Below the pieces are notes generated by a model. It did not search any database and was not told the origin of the DNA. It saw only the letters and a program-made list of their open reading frames with translations. DNA of 64,000 nucleotides from Brugia malayi. Taxonomy: Eukaryota; Nematoda; Chromadorea; Rhabditida; Onchocercidae. The position numbers and the translations under genes are program-made. The stretch spans positions 15,372,721 to 15,436,720 of the forward strand of contig NW_025062479.1 in the NCBI RefSeq assembly GCF_000002995.4, read 5' to 3'. Below are positions 41,801 through 54,337 of the stretch, in pieces (position 1 is the first letter of the stretch; each line of letters opens with the position of its first letter).

Positions 41801-44800
41801 AAATGAAATGAAAAACGTCGTAGGAATTTTTCAAATAACTTAAAATTTTATTATTTGGTCGGTAACCAACAGGTCCCACGTTTGCACTTGCTTTACGTAT
41901 ATTTGCTTTTGCTGCACTTGCAAGAGAATACCTTTAAAATTTGAACAAACAATAAATTTTTTCCAAAAAATTCAATTAAAGTGTACTAATGCAGTAGAAA
42001 AATTGCCATTAAAAAATTTTCCGAATCTTCATTTCATTCAGGAAACACTTTTGATAACCGACTGCCAAAAATTAGATCGTTACATTCAAACCTAGTGAAT
42101 ATAACGACCAGCAACTAGAAAAATAAATAGCTTTCAAAATGTTTTTAAACAGAATGTTGAGTGAAGTTATCCAGTCATTCAGATCATAGTTTTCATGCTT
42201 TAGAATATAATGATTTGGACCACTGATAGTTCTAGTCGTGATATAGACGATTCAACAAGAGCATAGACAATACTTAATACAAAATATATCTATGAAATGA
42301 ATTCAGTGTCAAGTTGATACCCTTTTTGAACAAATTGCCCACAGCTGTCGATAATTTTAAACATATCCTTTTTAGTTTTGCCATCTTGTCCAGTATATAA
42401 AAAGTGTTCTAGTGGAACAGGACGTCGCGCAGTCATAATTACATAAATTCGCTTCTTTTTAATGCGCCTGAAACTTTCAAGTCAGGTGACAAAACGAAAA
42501 TGAGGTTGCGACACGCACTATTTTTCGACTGACCCAAAATTGCTTGATTAGACTGAATTTGATTTTTTCTTCCACTAATAAAGAAACTAAATTAAGACGA
42601 GTAAGAAGAGATCTGAATATTAATGTAACAAGAATTTGAAATTAAAAAAAGCAAATACTTACCCAACCCAATCAGCGAATTCAACACAATTAGGCACTGT
42701 AGCACTTAACATAACAATTTTAGCATGAGCAGGTAACATAATCAGCACTTCCTCCCAAACATGTCCACGCTAAAAAATATCGCAAAAAATTATTTGACGG
42801 GTTCCAGTTACATTTACTCCATACGCCTTATTGCAGTGAGATAGTGAAAACAACTGAATACTGCTAATACAAAGCACAAGATTAATGTTTAAAAAATTTT
42901 AAATTATCTCTATCAAAGATAGTCTAATGCACAAATATATTCAAAGAAATATTTTAATAACCTTAGCATGAATGTACACTCGGAAAAAGTATCGTAAATA
43001 GCTTTACTTATTGTAATCAGTGCAGTACTGCATTAATATTCATAACACTTATGATTCTCATTTTTATTTCTCTAGAGATGATATAATGTAATCTCATATT
43101 GTGTGTTAGTGAAATTATTTTTAAGGCATCGGAACAAACCTCTGCATCATTGATATAGTGTACTTCATCAAATATGACCCATTCTAATTCGCGAATAACT
43201 TCCGATCCATTATAAAGCATAGATCTGAAAAACAACCACAATTACAAGTAATGGTACACGAAGAACTACAGTAAAGACATCAAAATATTTCTTCAAACAT
43301 TCTCTCTTAAAGACTAACAAAAATACGTTAATGATCGACCTTAATTCTTAAAAGTTTCGGTCACAGAACTATAAAAAAAGTTTCTATATAAAGCTACACA
43401 GATTTCTACATAAAACAATTCCCAGAATGATACGATTATTTCAGCAATTATTCAACAAAACCAAAACTAACCTTAAAACCTCTGTTGTCATTATAAGACA
43501 GAAAGCTTCTGGGTGCAATTGTATATCACCTGTTATGAGACCAACATCTTGAAAAATGAGCTTAAATTCGCGAAATTTCTGATTTGAAAGCGCTTTTATC
43601 GGCGATGTATATATTGCTCTACAGAAGGGTAAAATTGAAATTTCCATTATTAAGAAATATGAATAATAATTTAAACTACTTCTTTAACAGACTACTTCTA
43701 CTGACTGCTACAATAAATCATACGTGTTTTGAGCTTGTTATAGAATGACTACTCATCAGACCTTCCGCTTATAACTTCCTCAAATGAAGTCGCGATGCCT
43801 ACAACCAATTAAATCACTTAAGTTTTTCTTTTGTTTTTTTTTTTTTTTGTTTCGTTTTAAGTTTTCTCTTAAATCATTCTTTTTTTTTTAAATTTTGTCA
43901 CATTGCTAGTAACTCAGTCTTTATGATGAAGGAACTATCATAACTATAACTTAAGCATTTATAATGTTGTGAGAGAAATTGAGCAATAAAACCTAGTCCC
44001 ACTTTTTTATATTAAAATTGCTTATATATTTAAAAATTAGTTTTACCTGGTTTTATGTAAATTACACAAAGCAACAGCGTACTCAGCAACAACGGTTTTG
44101 CCAGCCGAAGTATGAGCGGCAACAAATACTGAATCTCCACGATCTAAACAGACAACTGCTTGTTGTTGAAATGGATCCAGTTCAAACGGATACTAAAATA
44201 TACAATTTGTTAGCAACGATAGACAGCAGATTGAGAAACATTCAACACTTTATAAAACTATTAAACATCAATGATTAGTTGGTTTTATTAATTTCGCTAC
44301 TGAAACATTGTTCAAAACTTAATTATTAAAGTCTTTTTATTATTTAAACTATCAGATGACCATACCACATATGACCAGCCCCACTGCAATGCATATAAAA
44401 TAATCCATTAAGTTGAAAAAATACATAATTTTTTAATGAATTGCTATTTTTAGTAGAGACACTTAAATTAAATTAAATTTTTTTAACACTTAAATTAAAT
44501 TTGTTAGTACTAGAATTTATTTTCTTGTTTAATATACAAAAACTCTTACAAATTGTGAAATTTTCATAAAAATCAAAATCTAAATTTGAAATAAAAATTT
44601 TAATTACCTTAAAACATATTGTTATATCTATACCTTAAGTATAAACGATAAGCACGATCATATACAGATTTGTTGAAAGGGAATCATGAAACGAGTTGTA
44701 TCACCACACACTTATTTAATCTATCCAGTAATTAGATATTTATTACGACCGCCTGTTGGGGAAACCAATTGAAACTAGACTGCTTTCGAAGTAAACAATG

Positions 44801-47800
44801 ATATGTCATATGATTTTTACCTTTCTTGCCATATTACTTTTCAATACTTCGTACTCGTCAACATTCTTTGATGTATTCAAAACATGAGCATATGAATATT
44901 CTCTATTTTGTACTTGTAACTCATCTTTTCCACTTGATGAAGGTGCAACCTCGTCCAATGTGATAACCAGTTGCTAAAAAAACTAAATTGCTAATAAACC
45001 AACAACTATGCATCGTCCAAAATTTTTAAAATTAAAATTATAAAATACAAATTCCTCCAGTTAATTGACAGTATTTTGATGTTATTAAAGAGAACCCTAA
45101 ATTCTTTATTCCTAACGATTTAATCTAAGCTATATTTTCAAAATATCTCAAGTTTTTAAAATATTTCCAATATCCTTCTTCCTAAAAGTAAAAGTGATGG
45201 GAAAAAAAAATTTTTCTTTTAATATGGTATAGAAATAAAAATTTTCTTTTGGCATGGTATAGAAATAAATACTCCCAAACAGCGCAAAGTAATTATCAAC
45301 TACGATGGCGTGCACTGATTTCAAATTTTTGATTTTTATGTGCTATCAGAAATCAAAATGAAATTTGTGTTGAATTGTACCGAAGGGTTGCTCAGGAATC
45401 CAAAAGAAAAAAAAAAAACTTTATAGTAATTTTTGGCATTTTGCAATTTGGAGTTATGAAACTGGTGCCGATGTATAGCAAGTGCGTTTTTTTTTGCCCA
45501 ATACTCAATGAAAATTCAAAATTCTTGCCTCGAATTCTTTATCCACTTCTTTACCAATTTCCGACTCATTATGTGACTCCTCAGCACCTTCAGAATCATC
45601 TTCAAGTGTTCTTGAAGAGCATGTTGGATTACTGATGTTGACAGATTCCAGCAAATCAGCCAAATTATCATCAGCGCAATGAACACTATTTTGAGGAATT
45701 TCGTGAATGTCACCTTCAGTGAGACCATCAACATTTATTCCAGGTATGCAAAAGAGTAGTTCAGATATGGAGCATTCTGCAAGATGAAGAAGATAAGTTT
45801 GAAACATTTAAATGTTTCAAAAGTTAAAAGAATTCTGTAATTCCTATAGCTCCACATTATTTATGATCTAATGTCTTCAACATCCACAATGTTGGCAGGT
45901 AAAAAAGGTCGCGCCCTGACCCGTCCTTTTCCTTACAAAATCACAACTGGAGGTCTCATAAATTCATGCTTCTGGATTTCGACTGGTTTTAAAGCTGAAG
46001 ACCAAGAATAAAATAAAGATTTTGTTCTCGAGGTGGAAAAGACTCGACAAAAAATTATGTCCAGAGCAGAAAAAAGTGATTTTCAACTGGAGCACAACTG
46101 TTTCAAAATGACAATAATATTCCAGAAAGTCTACAAAGCTTCCCATTGAGACGCAAATATGCTTCTTCTTCAAAGTTTTCATCTGTCGATATATCAACAT
46201 CACTCAAACGAAGTACATTCTCGATTTCCGCATCGAAACCACCTGAATAGAACATTTAATAAGATTTTGAAGAAATGACCAATGGATGGCAAATAAATTA
46301 AGGAATCCATATACATATCACCATGATAAAGAGCTATTAAAAATTAAAACAAGAAACAAGATAAAAATTTCGGCCCCACAACCTTGAAGAAGAAAAATAA
46401 TTTATAAGTAAAACACATTTTCTGTCGTTGCAATAGTGAACATTTAAAAATAAAATGCTTGCCGGGCATAAAAGGAATGTTGCTTGCAGAACCCATAAAA
46501 TTTGAAACACCTTTTGGATCTGGAGACCTAAAGATCATTCCAATAATATTCAAGTCCACAAACACAATTGTTTTTTCTCCTTCTTCTTACTTCTCTACTC
46601 CTTGCTAAATTCAATTCCCCCTCCATATACACTGTTTAGTATCATTAGTAATTATTTCTTCAATTTCAGTTGCATTTTGAAAATATTACAAGCCATGAAA
46701 TTAAAAAAATACTTGTTTTGTCAAGCTTTCTTTATGCATTTGCTTTATTACAAAATGAATAAAAAGGAAAAAACTTTATGATCTCGGGCCGTAAAACCAA
46801 CTCAAGCACATCCATGTGCAAATACATATGCAAATATATCTAACCTGGTGAGTGACATCGATGTTTTTGCATCATCTGTTTTAGCATTTTTATCATTCAG
46901 TACTTCGATATAACCAGTAACTTTGCCTGACCTTAAATCTCGCAGCGTTTGTATTTCTAAGGTCGAAGCTGAATTCTGCAGCACTTGATCTTTTAGGCAT
47001 TCAATATCTAATAACGGTTTCGGTATTCTGAAATTCAATGATTTGCCCTGAATGGTGATGAGATAATTTGCTCCTCAAAGAGTAGACCTAGAAAATTAAT
47101 GTAGCAATTGAAGTAACCAACCAATGCAATGAATCAGCAAATTTACAAGATTCCAATAATGGAAGCATAACAAAATAATCCAGATTAAAGCAAGATAAAA
47201 TATTGCTTTGAAATTGAATATTGTTAAATGTTGCCACGTAATTCAGGAAAATGTGCTTTTTCATAGTCGTAAAATAAGAGAACGTGTATGTAGTCATAAG
47301 TACATGTTTACAGCAGCACCTATCGATTCAATTTATCATTATTTCAAAGTAAAATGACGACGGAATAATTTGTTATCTACAGCAAAACTCTCATGGCTCT
47401 CCCTACACTATACTGTTTAAAAATTTAATGCCATTTAACTACCAAAAAATTGACCTAATTAAAGTTAAAGAGTCCAATAGCCTGCACAATCAGACCTTTA
47501 CTAAGGAGATTATGCACACCCAACTATATCCATATATAGTGACAGCATGAACAGAAAAATATTGTATACTAGATTTTTGGGTAATATCTTACTAATATAA
47601 TGAAATTATTCAAGATGCTAAGAAGTCATTCTTGTAGTACTCTTGTTTGAGTAGCAAATATAAATTATTCAATGACATGTGGATTTATATGATATCTGAA
47701 TTTAAAGGACAATACCTATATGTTTCTGAAATTCCATATTCCTTTACACATTCAGCAATTAATTTCAATGCACCATTCCGGAAAACGAATTCCGCCTCCG

Positions 47801-47909
47801 TTTGGATCTCTTTTTCCAACATTTTCGCATCTTTGTAATTATCATTAACCGTTGATTCCTGATTCTTCGAACAACACTTAGAGTTTTTGAGCCATATATC
47901 CAAATCCAT
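35888..47909 (-). CDS. SKIV2L: SKI2 (SKIV2L) DEVH-box RNA helicase of the Ski complex
   Basis: ATP-dependent 3'-5' RNA helicase that with Ski3 and Ski8 feeds mRNA into the cytoplasmic exosome. Minus-strand exons: 47909-47716, 47027-46845, 46527-46463, 46242-46153, 45776-45529, 44973-44821, 44192-44047, 43618-43472, 43224-43140, 42769-42663, 42467-42321, 41931-41871, 41705-41620, 41396-41270, 40794-40684, 40515-40390, 40111-40004, 39762-39601, 39139-38903, 38685-38569, 38466-38246, 38054-37829, 37548-37438, 37336-37256, 37035-36868, 36649-36515, 36094-35888. All phases agree; about 1282 residues against about 1246 in human. Walker A AHTSAGKT (about 337-344), DEVH (428-431), SAT (459-461), [17 protein letters not shown] (about 693-701), and a DSHCT-type C-terminus ending [13 protein letters not shown]-terminal SLTRSPDPKG and PFMPGGFD favour SKI2 over MTR4. 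The introns after exons 3 and 5 appear to start with GC. The 3' end of exon 4 (C|GTCTCA) is weak. Confidence 0.96.
45213..45269. repeat. Two-copy 27-bp tandem duplication in a SKI2 intron
   Basis: TTTCTTTTAATATGGTATAG (start of copy one, 45213) recurs as TTTCTTTTGGCATGGTATAG (start of copy two, 45243) with a 30-bp period; both copies end in AAATAAA. It is a simple local duplication with no visible function. Confidence 0.85.
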
Positions 47910-47912
47910 CCT
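47910..47912 (-). promoter_or_regulatory. Splice or trans-splice acceptor one base before the SKI2 ATG
   Basis: On the minus strand the sequence reads ACATTAG|GATGG, so the AG (47912-47911) lies one base before the proposed start. Either the message is trans-spliced with almost no 5'UTR, or this is an internal exon and a further coding exon lies upstream. I found no convincing upstream exon up to 51 kb. Confidence 0.4.
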
Positions 47913-50900
47913 AATGTTTTGATTTTATAGCAAATTTGAAATCAGTTTTATCTTTAATTTAGTATTGATTGGTGAACACTTATTACTTAAATATTATTGA
48001 AAACGCCATTTTCACGATGCAAATTAATAATTAAGGAATGTAAGATATTCACATTACTTTTCTCACATTTAGCTATGAATTTTTAACCATAATATCACTA
48101 TGAATCCTCTGCCGACAAATGCAATTTCTCTCTGATCTAACCATTAAACTATTATAAAATACAGCAGGGCTATCACAGAGTCTCAACGACTATCGTTAGG
48201 AAAATTTTATTGAAAAGAGTAAAAAAACAATCCTGATAAAAAGAATTCCGGATCGCCGAAAATTGATCAAATGAAAGTATAACAGTACATGAAAAATTTT
48301 TTCCACAATGTTCTTGGTTTTTTACTTCAAATCAAAGAGCTTTCCGGTACTTTGCTTATAAATCAAACATTAAATTTCAACAAATTTTATTCCCACTATC
48401 GCAATATTATTCCAGGAACTCTAACTGAAAACCAATCACTTATAAAACAAATCATTTGACCGGACTTCGTCAACATTCCGATAAAGACGAATTCCGGACA
48501 GTCAGAATGAAAAAAAAAGGCATTAATTAGATGAGGTAGAACTCCATGAGAATTGTGCCACGCCTTCTCGTATGTGTGTGTCTCTCCAGCTTCCAGCACT
48601 TTTTCTAACTTTTCCAAAAATTGTCACATGTTTTACCATTCCCACTTCTTTTGACATTCCTCTCGCTACAACTCTTTACTAAAAAATTTCACAAGATTCA
48701 TCCTCGTTCTGATACCATTGATAAAGGCTTGGCAGTTCCCCGAAACCTCTCACAAAGCCTTGACAATTTATATTACAAATTATTTCACCAAATTTTGTTT
48801 AAATTTGGCTTAATGTCAAACTGATTGGTACCAATAGCTTTATCAATGAAATTTTGGGAAAAAGTAAGAAAGTAATATAAATAAAATTGAAGAAAATTTA
48901 TGGAATAATTTGGAAACAAAATTTCCAATACATAATAAATTCTGGTTTATTTGATTTTGTTTTTGTTTCCTTTTTTTTTTTTTTTTTGTTTTGTTTTTGT
49001 GACAGAACACTTAAAATAAGCAAATTCACGTATTCATTACTTTTAACGTAAAGTCTTCCCCCATTATGAAGCTCGTTTACCTTGTAAAGCCGTTCATTTA
49101 TGAAAAAGATACTTTAAAGAAAGCTATAACTAAGGATTTCGCCATAGTCGTTCAACTTGTTTGGCTTAACTAATTAGCTTCAGGTGTAATGAATGTGACT
49201 AGTTCAAAAGAGATATTACCACAAAGCCCCGTAGCAACAGGCGAGGAACAAAACCTCCTCGAATTTTTAATTTTTTTGAAATTGCTACAATGAGACAACT
49301 TCCAAGTTAAACTTCAAACCAGCACTTGCTGACCATAGATTCTTCTGCAATACTTTTGGCAACATATTAAAAATACATCTGCCTAGGATTCTCATCATAG
49401 AAATCTAAAAATTTGTTCGATGAGAACAATCTACGGATTCAGAAGAGTAGCTTCTCGTCTTGCAAGTAGTCTTGCAAATAGCAAATTTCAACAGAAATTT
49501 TAAAACATCGAGAATAGGTGGTAGATTAATGAAGTCAAGCAGAGCAGACCCAATCATATGCAAATTTTTGCTACCACAAGGAACTTCGAAAGCTTTGAAA
49601 ATAGTGCATGAACCAATATATCACATTCACAGTCCCTTTCTCAGTTCAGATGGCCGTTCGCTCTTCCCACAGAGAAACTTTCATTTTGAAGGAATAGTCT
49701 GAACGCTTTTGATATCTTTTCACCGTTTAGTTAAGGAATGTTGAGCAATTAGTGAGAACTGAACTGGACGTAAACTCAATTTGGAAGAGACTCTCAAAGC
49801 CATAAGCAAATGAAATCTGGCAACATTTGTTTGTTGTGTGTAATGAACTGTTTCATCTTATACTTCACTTAAACAGTCAGCAAATTCAATTTCAGTCGTA
49901 ATAATGTCAAAATTTGAAATCGTCTTAAACACCATTTTACAATGATTTAAATTTGCAGTGTAAGAGAGGTATTAGCAGAAACAATTTTGATATAATAAAA
50001 GAGTAACAAATTGATAGTACGCAAATGTACACTTGTTGACTTTTTAGACAGTCTGTCCAGAACTTATAGAGATTTGTTAAGGCAGTTTTCTTTGACTGTG
50101 ATTTGGAATCTAAAATTTTATTCACTAACAAGTACTTTACACAAAGTATTAATTTATATTAACAATGCACTGATAATTTCATAGAGACGTTGTGTATTAG
50201 TATAGGATGAAGCAATAAATAAACACGAAAAACAAATGAAGAATATAAATAAAGAGAAGTGAATAGTTAGCAAGACTAATTAAGACGAAGCTTGCCAGTA
50301 CTAAAAAACAGACAAAAGATTTAAATCCTTAACAAACCTACGACAAAAGCGCATGATTACAGTGAGTAAAGAATTGTCACTGTCAGATGATCTTTGCTCT
50401 TTCAGAGATGGGTTTTAACATGATATCAATTGCTCATAAGTGTAACCGTTAGATTAGAAAACGTTTACAACATTTCAACATTGCGAACAAAAAAACAACT
50501 TTCAACATATTAAGCAGTGCACATACCCTTTGTTAACAGTCGGAAGTTTTTTGAAAATTGAAAAATAAATGAAAGTTTCTAGACAATGTAGATAAGCTCA
50601 GTTACAACTGGATGAGGTGGCTGTTGTATAAATGGATTGCTTAAATGAGATATAATTTTGAAACACAGTTTCATATTTGTCTAAGAAATATTAAATTAAG
50701 ACAATCTTTAGTCCTTTCAGTTTTATACAATTTTATTTCTATATATGATTATATTCGATTTTTCTGACACATTTGTGGCTAGTTAATGATTATTTCACCA
50801 TCTTTTTTTAAGAAACGAAGATATAGAACGCAATAAACTAGAAATGTTTATAGTCATATTCGTGCCATGTAAAAACAGCTCAAATGATCGCGCAAATGCA

Positions 50901-51875
50901 TATTTTATTATTCATGAAAATGTGCATTTATAGTTAATTGGTTAATCATGTTTAAGTGCTCATAGTGCTCATATGTGATTACTCATATATTGTCTATAAT
51001 TATCAATAAATTGCTCATGTATAATTGTCGAAAAAAATTACTGACAGAATTGTGAAGTAGGTGGACTCTTCATTTGTTTTTGTCTTGAAAATAGGAATTA
51101 ATACTGCATAATAATCGATCGCTATCTGAAAAAGTAAGATAAAGAGACCAGGGAAGTGTTCAGAAATATCAATATATTTGTATTGAATTTCACAATGTAT
51201 TTGCATAAGTATTTGAAATTATATAAGCATTTTGAGGCAAAAGTAATTTTTTTTGTTCCCTTGATCAACAAAGTATTCGAAAATATTATTTTAATGGCAG
51301 CTAGAAGTTCAAATTTTTGTTTAAAATGCCATTTTTGTTATTCGACTGTTTTTTAATCAAATCTGCACTATAAGAATTTAAGTTGTTCATTCCACTCGAA
51401 CTTTTATTGAAAATAATATTTCCAAGAATAGCGAAAATATCGCTCCAAACGGATTTAGCAGCTTAATTTGATTTTTTATTTTAATAATTCAGTTATCTTC
51501 AATCTGAGACTTACACACAGTTTTGGAACTAATCAGAAAATAATTTTGCCTTCACATGTCACTGCTCTAATTTTTTTCCAGATGTATCACTTTTTTTATA
51601 ATTTTTTTTTTTTTTTTGTTATACAACTGTTTGACTCATAGACATAATTCCTTGCAATTTCAATAAGGCTAAAATGGCTTCCATAATAAATAGATTGCCA
51701 TGTCAATAACATTCTTCTTTTCAGAATGTTTCTATGTCAAATTCAGGTTGATCTCACTTTTGCATGTTATTTACTGAATGCATGACTGAATTTGACAAAA
51801 TGTAATTCTACTTGATTTTAAATGACAGCACAATAGATTAGAATTGCACTTTACTCTCAAATCTGATGAAGGAGA
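47913..51875. other. Intergenic, about 4 kb, no supported gene
   Basis: Between the SKI2 5' end and the Srx receptor. The segment about 48400-49800 is less A/T-homopolymeric than its flanks and holds several 60-80 codon frames on both strands (48396-48617 minus, 48621-48824 plus, 49460-49702 plus). None shows a family motif or links by splicing. A heavily decayed mobile element or pseudogene is possible but not demonstrable by eye. Confidence 0.4.
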
Positions 51876-54150
51876 ATGGGAAATCGGACACAGCTTGATG
51901 CCAATGTTATTACCTATGCATTCGCTATACCGGTATAATTTAAATACTCATTAATATTCAGCAAAAAAATTAAAAATTTTGAATGGATTAAATTATGAGT
52001 AGCAATATTTTCTAACTATAAATTACATTTGAAATCTTTAAAATTATTTCGCGAGAAATAAATCGTTTTACTTTTTATTCGTTTCCATTCCATCTAAGAT
52101 TTATTTTGAGTATAGATACTTACTTGTGCGACATAGCTTAATGCCAGGTTCTTCCTTTTCAGCTTGGATTGCTTGGATTATTTGCATATGGGATAACCCT
52201 TTATATCATTAATAAATCACCGAGGTATCGTAACGCATTTGGGATTCTATTCACTGCTTACATCTCATTTCACATACAAACTCTCAGTGCGTTACTCCTT
52301 TGGACAATTATTAGAATTATTGTGTAAGTCACTTGCGCATTCTCATTTACCCATCAAAAAATAACTTACCTCTCAAAACACAATTTATCGGTCATATTGG
52401 TTGTACTTTTTTAGGTCAGCAAGTATTAATCAAAAAGCTTTCTTTTGAAAGTTCATTCAGTTCTTACTAGATATTCCTTAATCATCATTGATAAATAATT
52501 ACTGATATCTTGATAAGATTTAATAGTTTGTTGAAAATTGATTCAATACATTTTTTAAACTTAGTATAATTCATTCTTCCTTCTCCTATCTTTCGCTTCT
52601 TCTTAGTCCTTATTTATTCTTACATCAAAAACTATATGAAATTTATCAGAAACTTGGGATTCACATCATTTCCATGGCACATTTTCATTCGAATAGCATC
52701 TCCCATTTCCAATTCAACACTGTATGCGGCCATTTGGATGCATTTCGTTTTGGCAATCAATCGACTTTGGGCAATTTCATATCCGATGAAATATCATCGT
52801 ATTTTTAATCCCAAAAATGCTTGGATAACAGTCATATCTCTATGGTCATTTAGTATGCTAATCACTCTGCTTTATTACAACGGTATTCGCTTTCATCATT
52901 TTAAAATAAGATACAGCAACACTTAGATTATCTTCCTTCTTCATCTCTTTATCTAAATTCGAAAATTTTAACTCATAGTCGAATGCCTGCTTTATGTCGA
53001 AGCTTATATTCATTCATGGTCAAACCTTTATGGACCATGTAATCATCCTTTCTTCGCTTATATTGCTATGTTCCTGTCCGATGGTGTCATCGTTATCACT
53101 GTTATTATCGATGCCATTGCTTTTTATCGCATCATCACTTATTTCAAAGTATGTTTCGATTTTATAACCGTAAGCTATGCATTTATTTCGATATTTCGAA
53201 AATTGATCCGTTCAATGATTAAATATTTCATTAGCTCTATGCGGTTGCGTAATTTGTGTGTATCGGATTTGAAATGAAATTTTTTTTTTTTTGAAATAAA
53301 ATTTTACTATTAGTACGAACATTGTTACCTAATTTGTATTAAACATATTTTAGGGTAAAAATAGTGAAGGAGCTAATGGAATGCAAAGAAGGATGAAGAG
53401 AGAAATCATATTTTTTAAAGAGGTAAAAATAAATTGTCTTCTACATATTAAATCTAAATGATTTCCACTATGACTGTTTATGGAAGCTTTTGGAAAGCAT
53501 CAAAATCACTGGAAATCATAAAAGAACCTATATGATACACTTCTCGTATTTCACATCTAACGTTAATTATGCATATATAAATAGCAAATGTACTGCATAA
53601 CGTTTAGTGTTGTTTAATAAAACATATTTCAGACTTGCACCAGTACTATCATACATGTATTTTTTGTAGTTATTTTCCGTTTTAATTTACCTATGTCGCG
53701 TTTCACCAAAATCACGTACACGTGGCTTGCAATACTCACATTAGATGGGTAAGCACTATTTAAAACGGCAAACGAATATCAAATGTAAATGATTTTAATA
53801 AGGTTGCAAGTTGAAACTATGTGACGTTAAATATCAAGTTCTATACTGCTGATTAAGTTTTTCATAACTATCAAACTGAGACTTATTCTTGGATCGCTTA
53901 AAACCTTATAATGAATGTTTTCCAAAGACAGTAAGCTTTTCTAGCAAGATAGCAAATAATCGTTTTTATGATATTTAGTTTGGCATTCGTATATTTCAAT
54001 CGATATTTGTTGATGAAACAAAATGCAATAAGTTTGTCAACAAATACAATGGGATTACGCACAAAAACAATGAGAAATGATTTGAACACAGCAGCCATAT
54101 GTACAGCTGCAAATAACATTGTGAATATCGCTTCAATGAAAAGAAAATAA
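51876..54150 (+). CDS. Srx-type nematode chemosensory GPCR
   Basis: Seven-transmembrane receptor of the plasma membrane, most like the nematode Srx family, which are candidate chemoreceptors in sensory neurons. Exons: 51876-51932, 52163-52323, 52650-52882, 52979-53148, 53354-53422, 53633-53748, 53979-54150; phases agree and give 325 residues, typical for the family. The start MGNRTQLDANVITY carries an N-glycosylation site (NRT). TM1 is AFAIPLGLLGLFAYGI, then YRNAFGILF, typical of Srx TM1-TM2. The DRY-like position reads AINRLWAISYPMKY, and the pre-TM6 segment reads RRMKREIIFFKE. TM7 ends near LAFVYFN, followed by a charged tail. No disabling mutation was seen, so it appears functional. Family assignment is from remembered patterns; a related serpentine family such as Srt or Srsx is the alternative. 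Confidence 0.9.
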
Positions 54151-54209
54151 AAAGTAATCAATTAAATGGTATTTTTAAAAATTTAAATAATGCTGGTAAA
54201 AATGCTTGT

Positions 54210-54270
54210 TGTAATTTATAACTCCATGTTACCTACAACTGAATGTAATTTATAATTCCATGTTACCTAC
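54210..54270. repeat. Two-copy 27-bp tandem repeat, 34-bp period
   Basis: TGTAATTTATAACTCCATGT (start of copy one, 54210) recurs at 54244 with one mismatch (ATTCC for ACTCC); both copies end TTACCTAC. It falls in the presumed 3'UTR of the Srx gene, before its AATAAA. Confidence 0.9.
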
Positions 54271-54331
54271 TACCTATTACTGAATGTATCACATCTTGTA
54301 CTCATAGCACTTGCTAAATATCAATACGGCA

Positions 54332-54337
54332 AATAAA
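54332..54337 (+). terminator. Polyadenylation signal AATAAA
   Basis: Canonical hexamer about 180 bases after the Srx stop codon on the same strand. Confidence 0.45.

Noticed and set aside
45505..45807. Minus frame beginning with Met at 45807 as a separate small gene
   Set aside because: The internal part (45776-45529) is SKI2 exon 5; the residues before it are intron read-through.
49460..49702. 80-codon plus-strand frame and its antisense, considered as retroelement remnants
   Set aside because: Neither strand gave reverse transcriptase, integrase or transposase motifs that I could defend.
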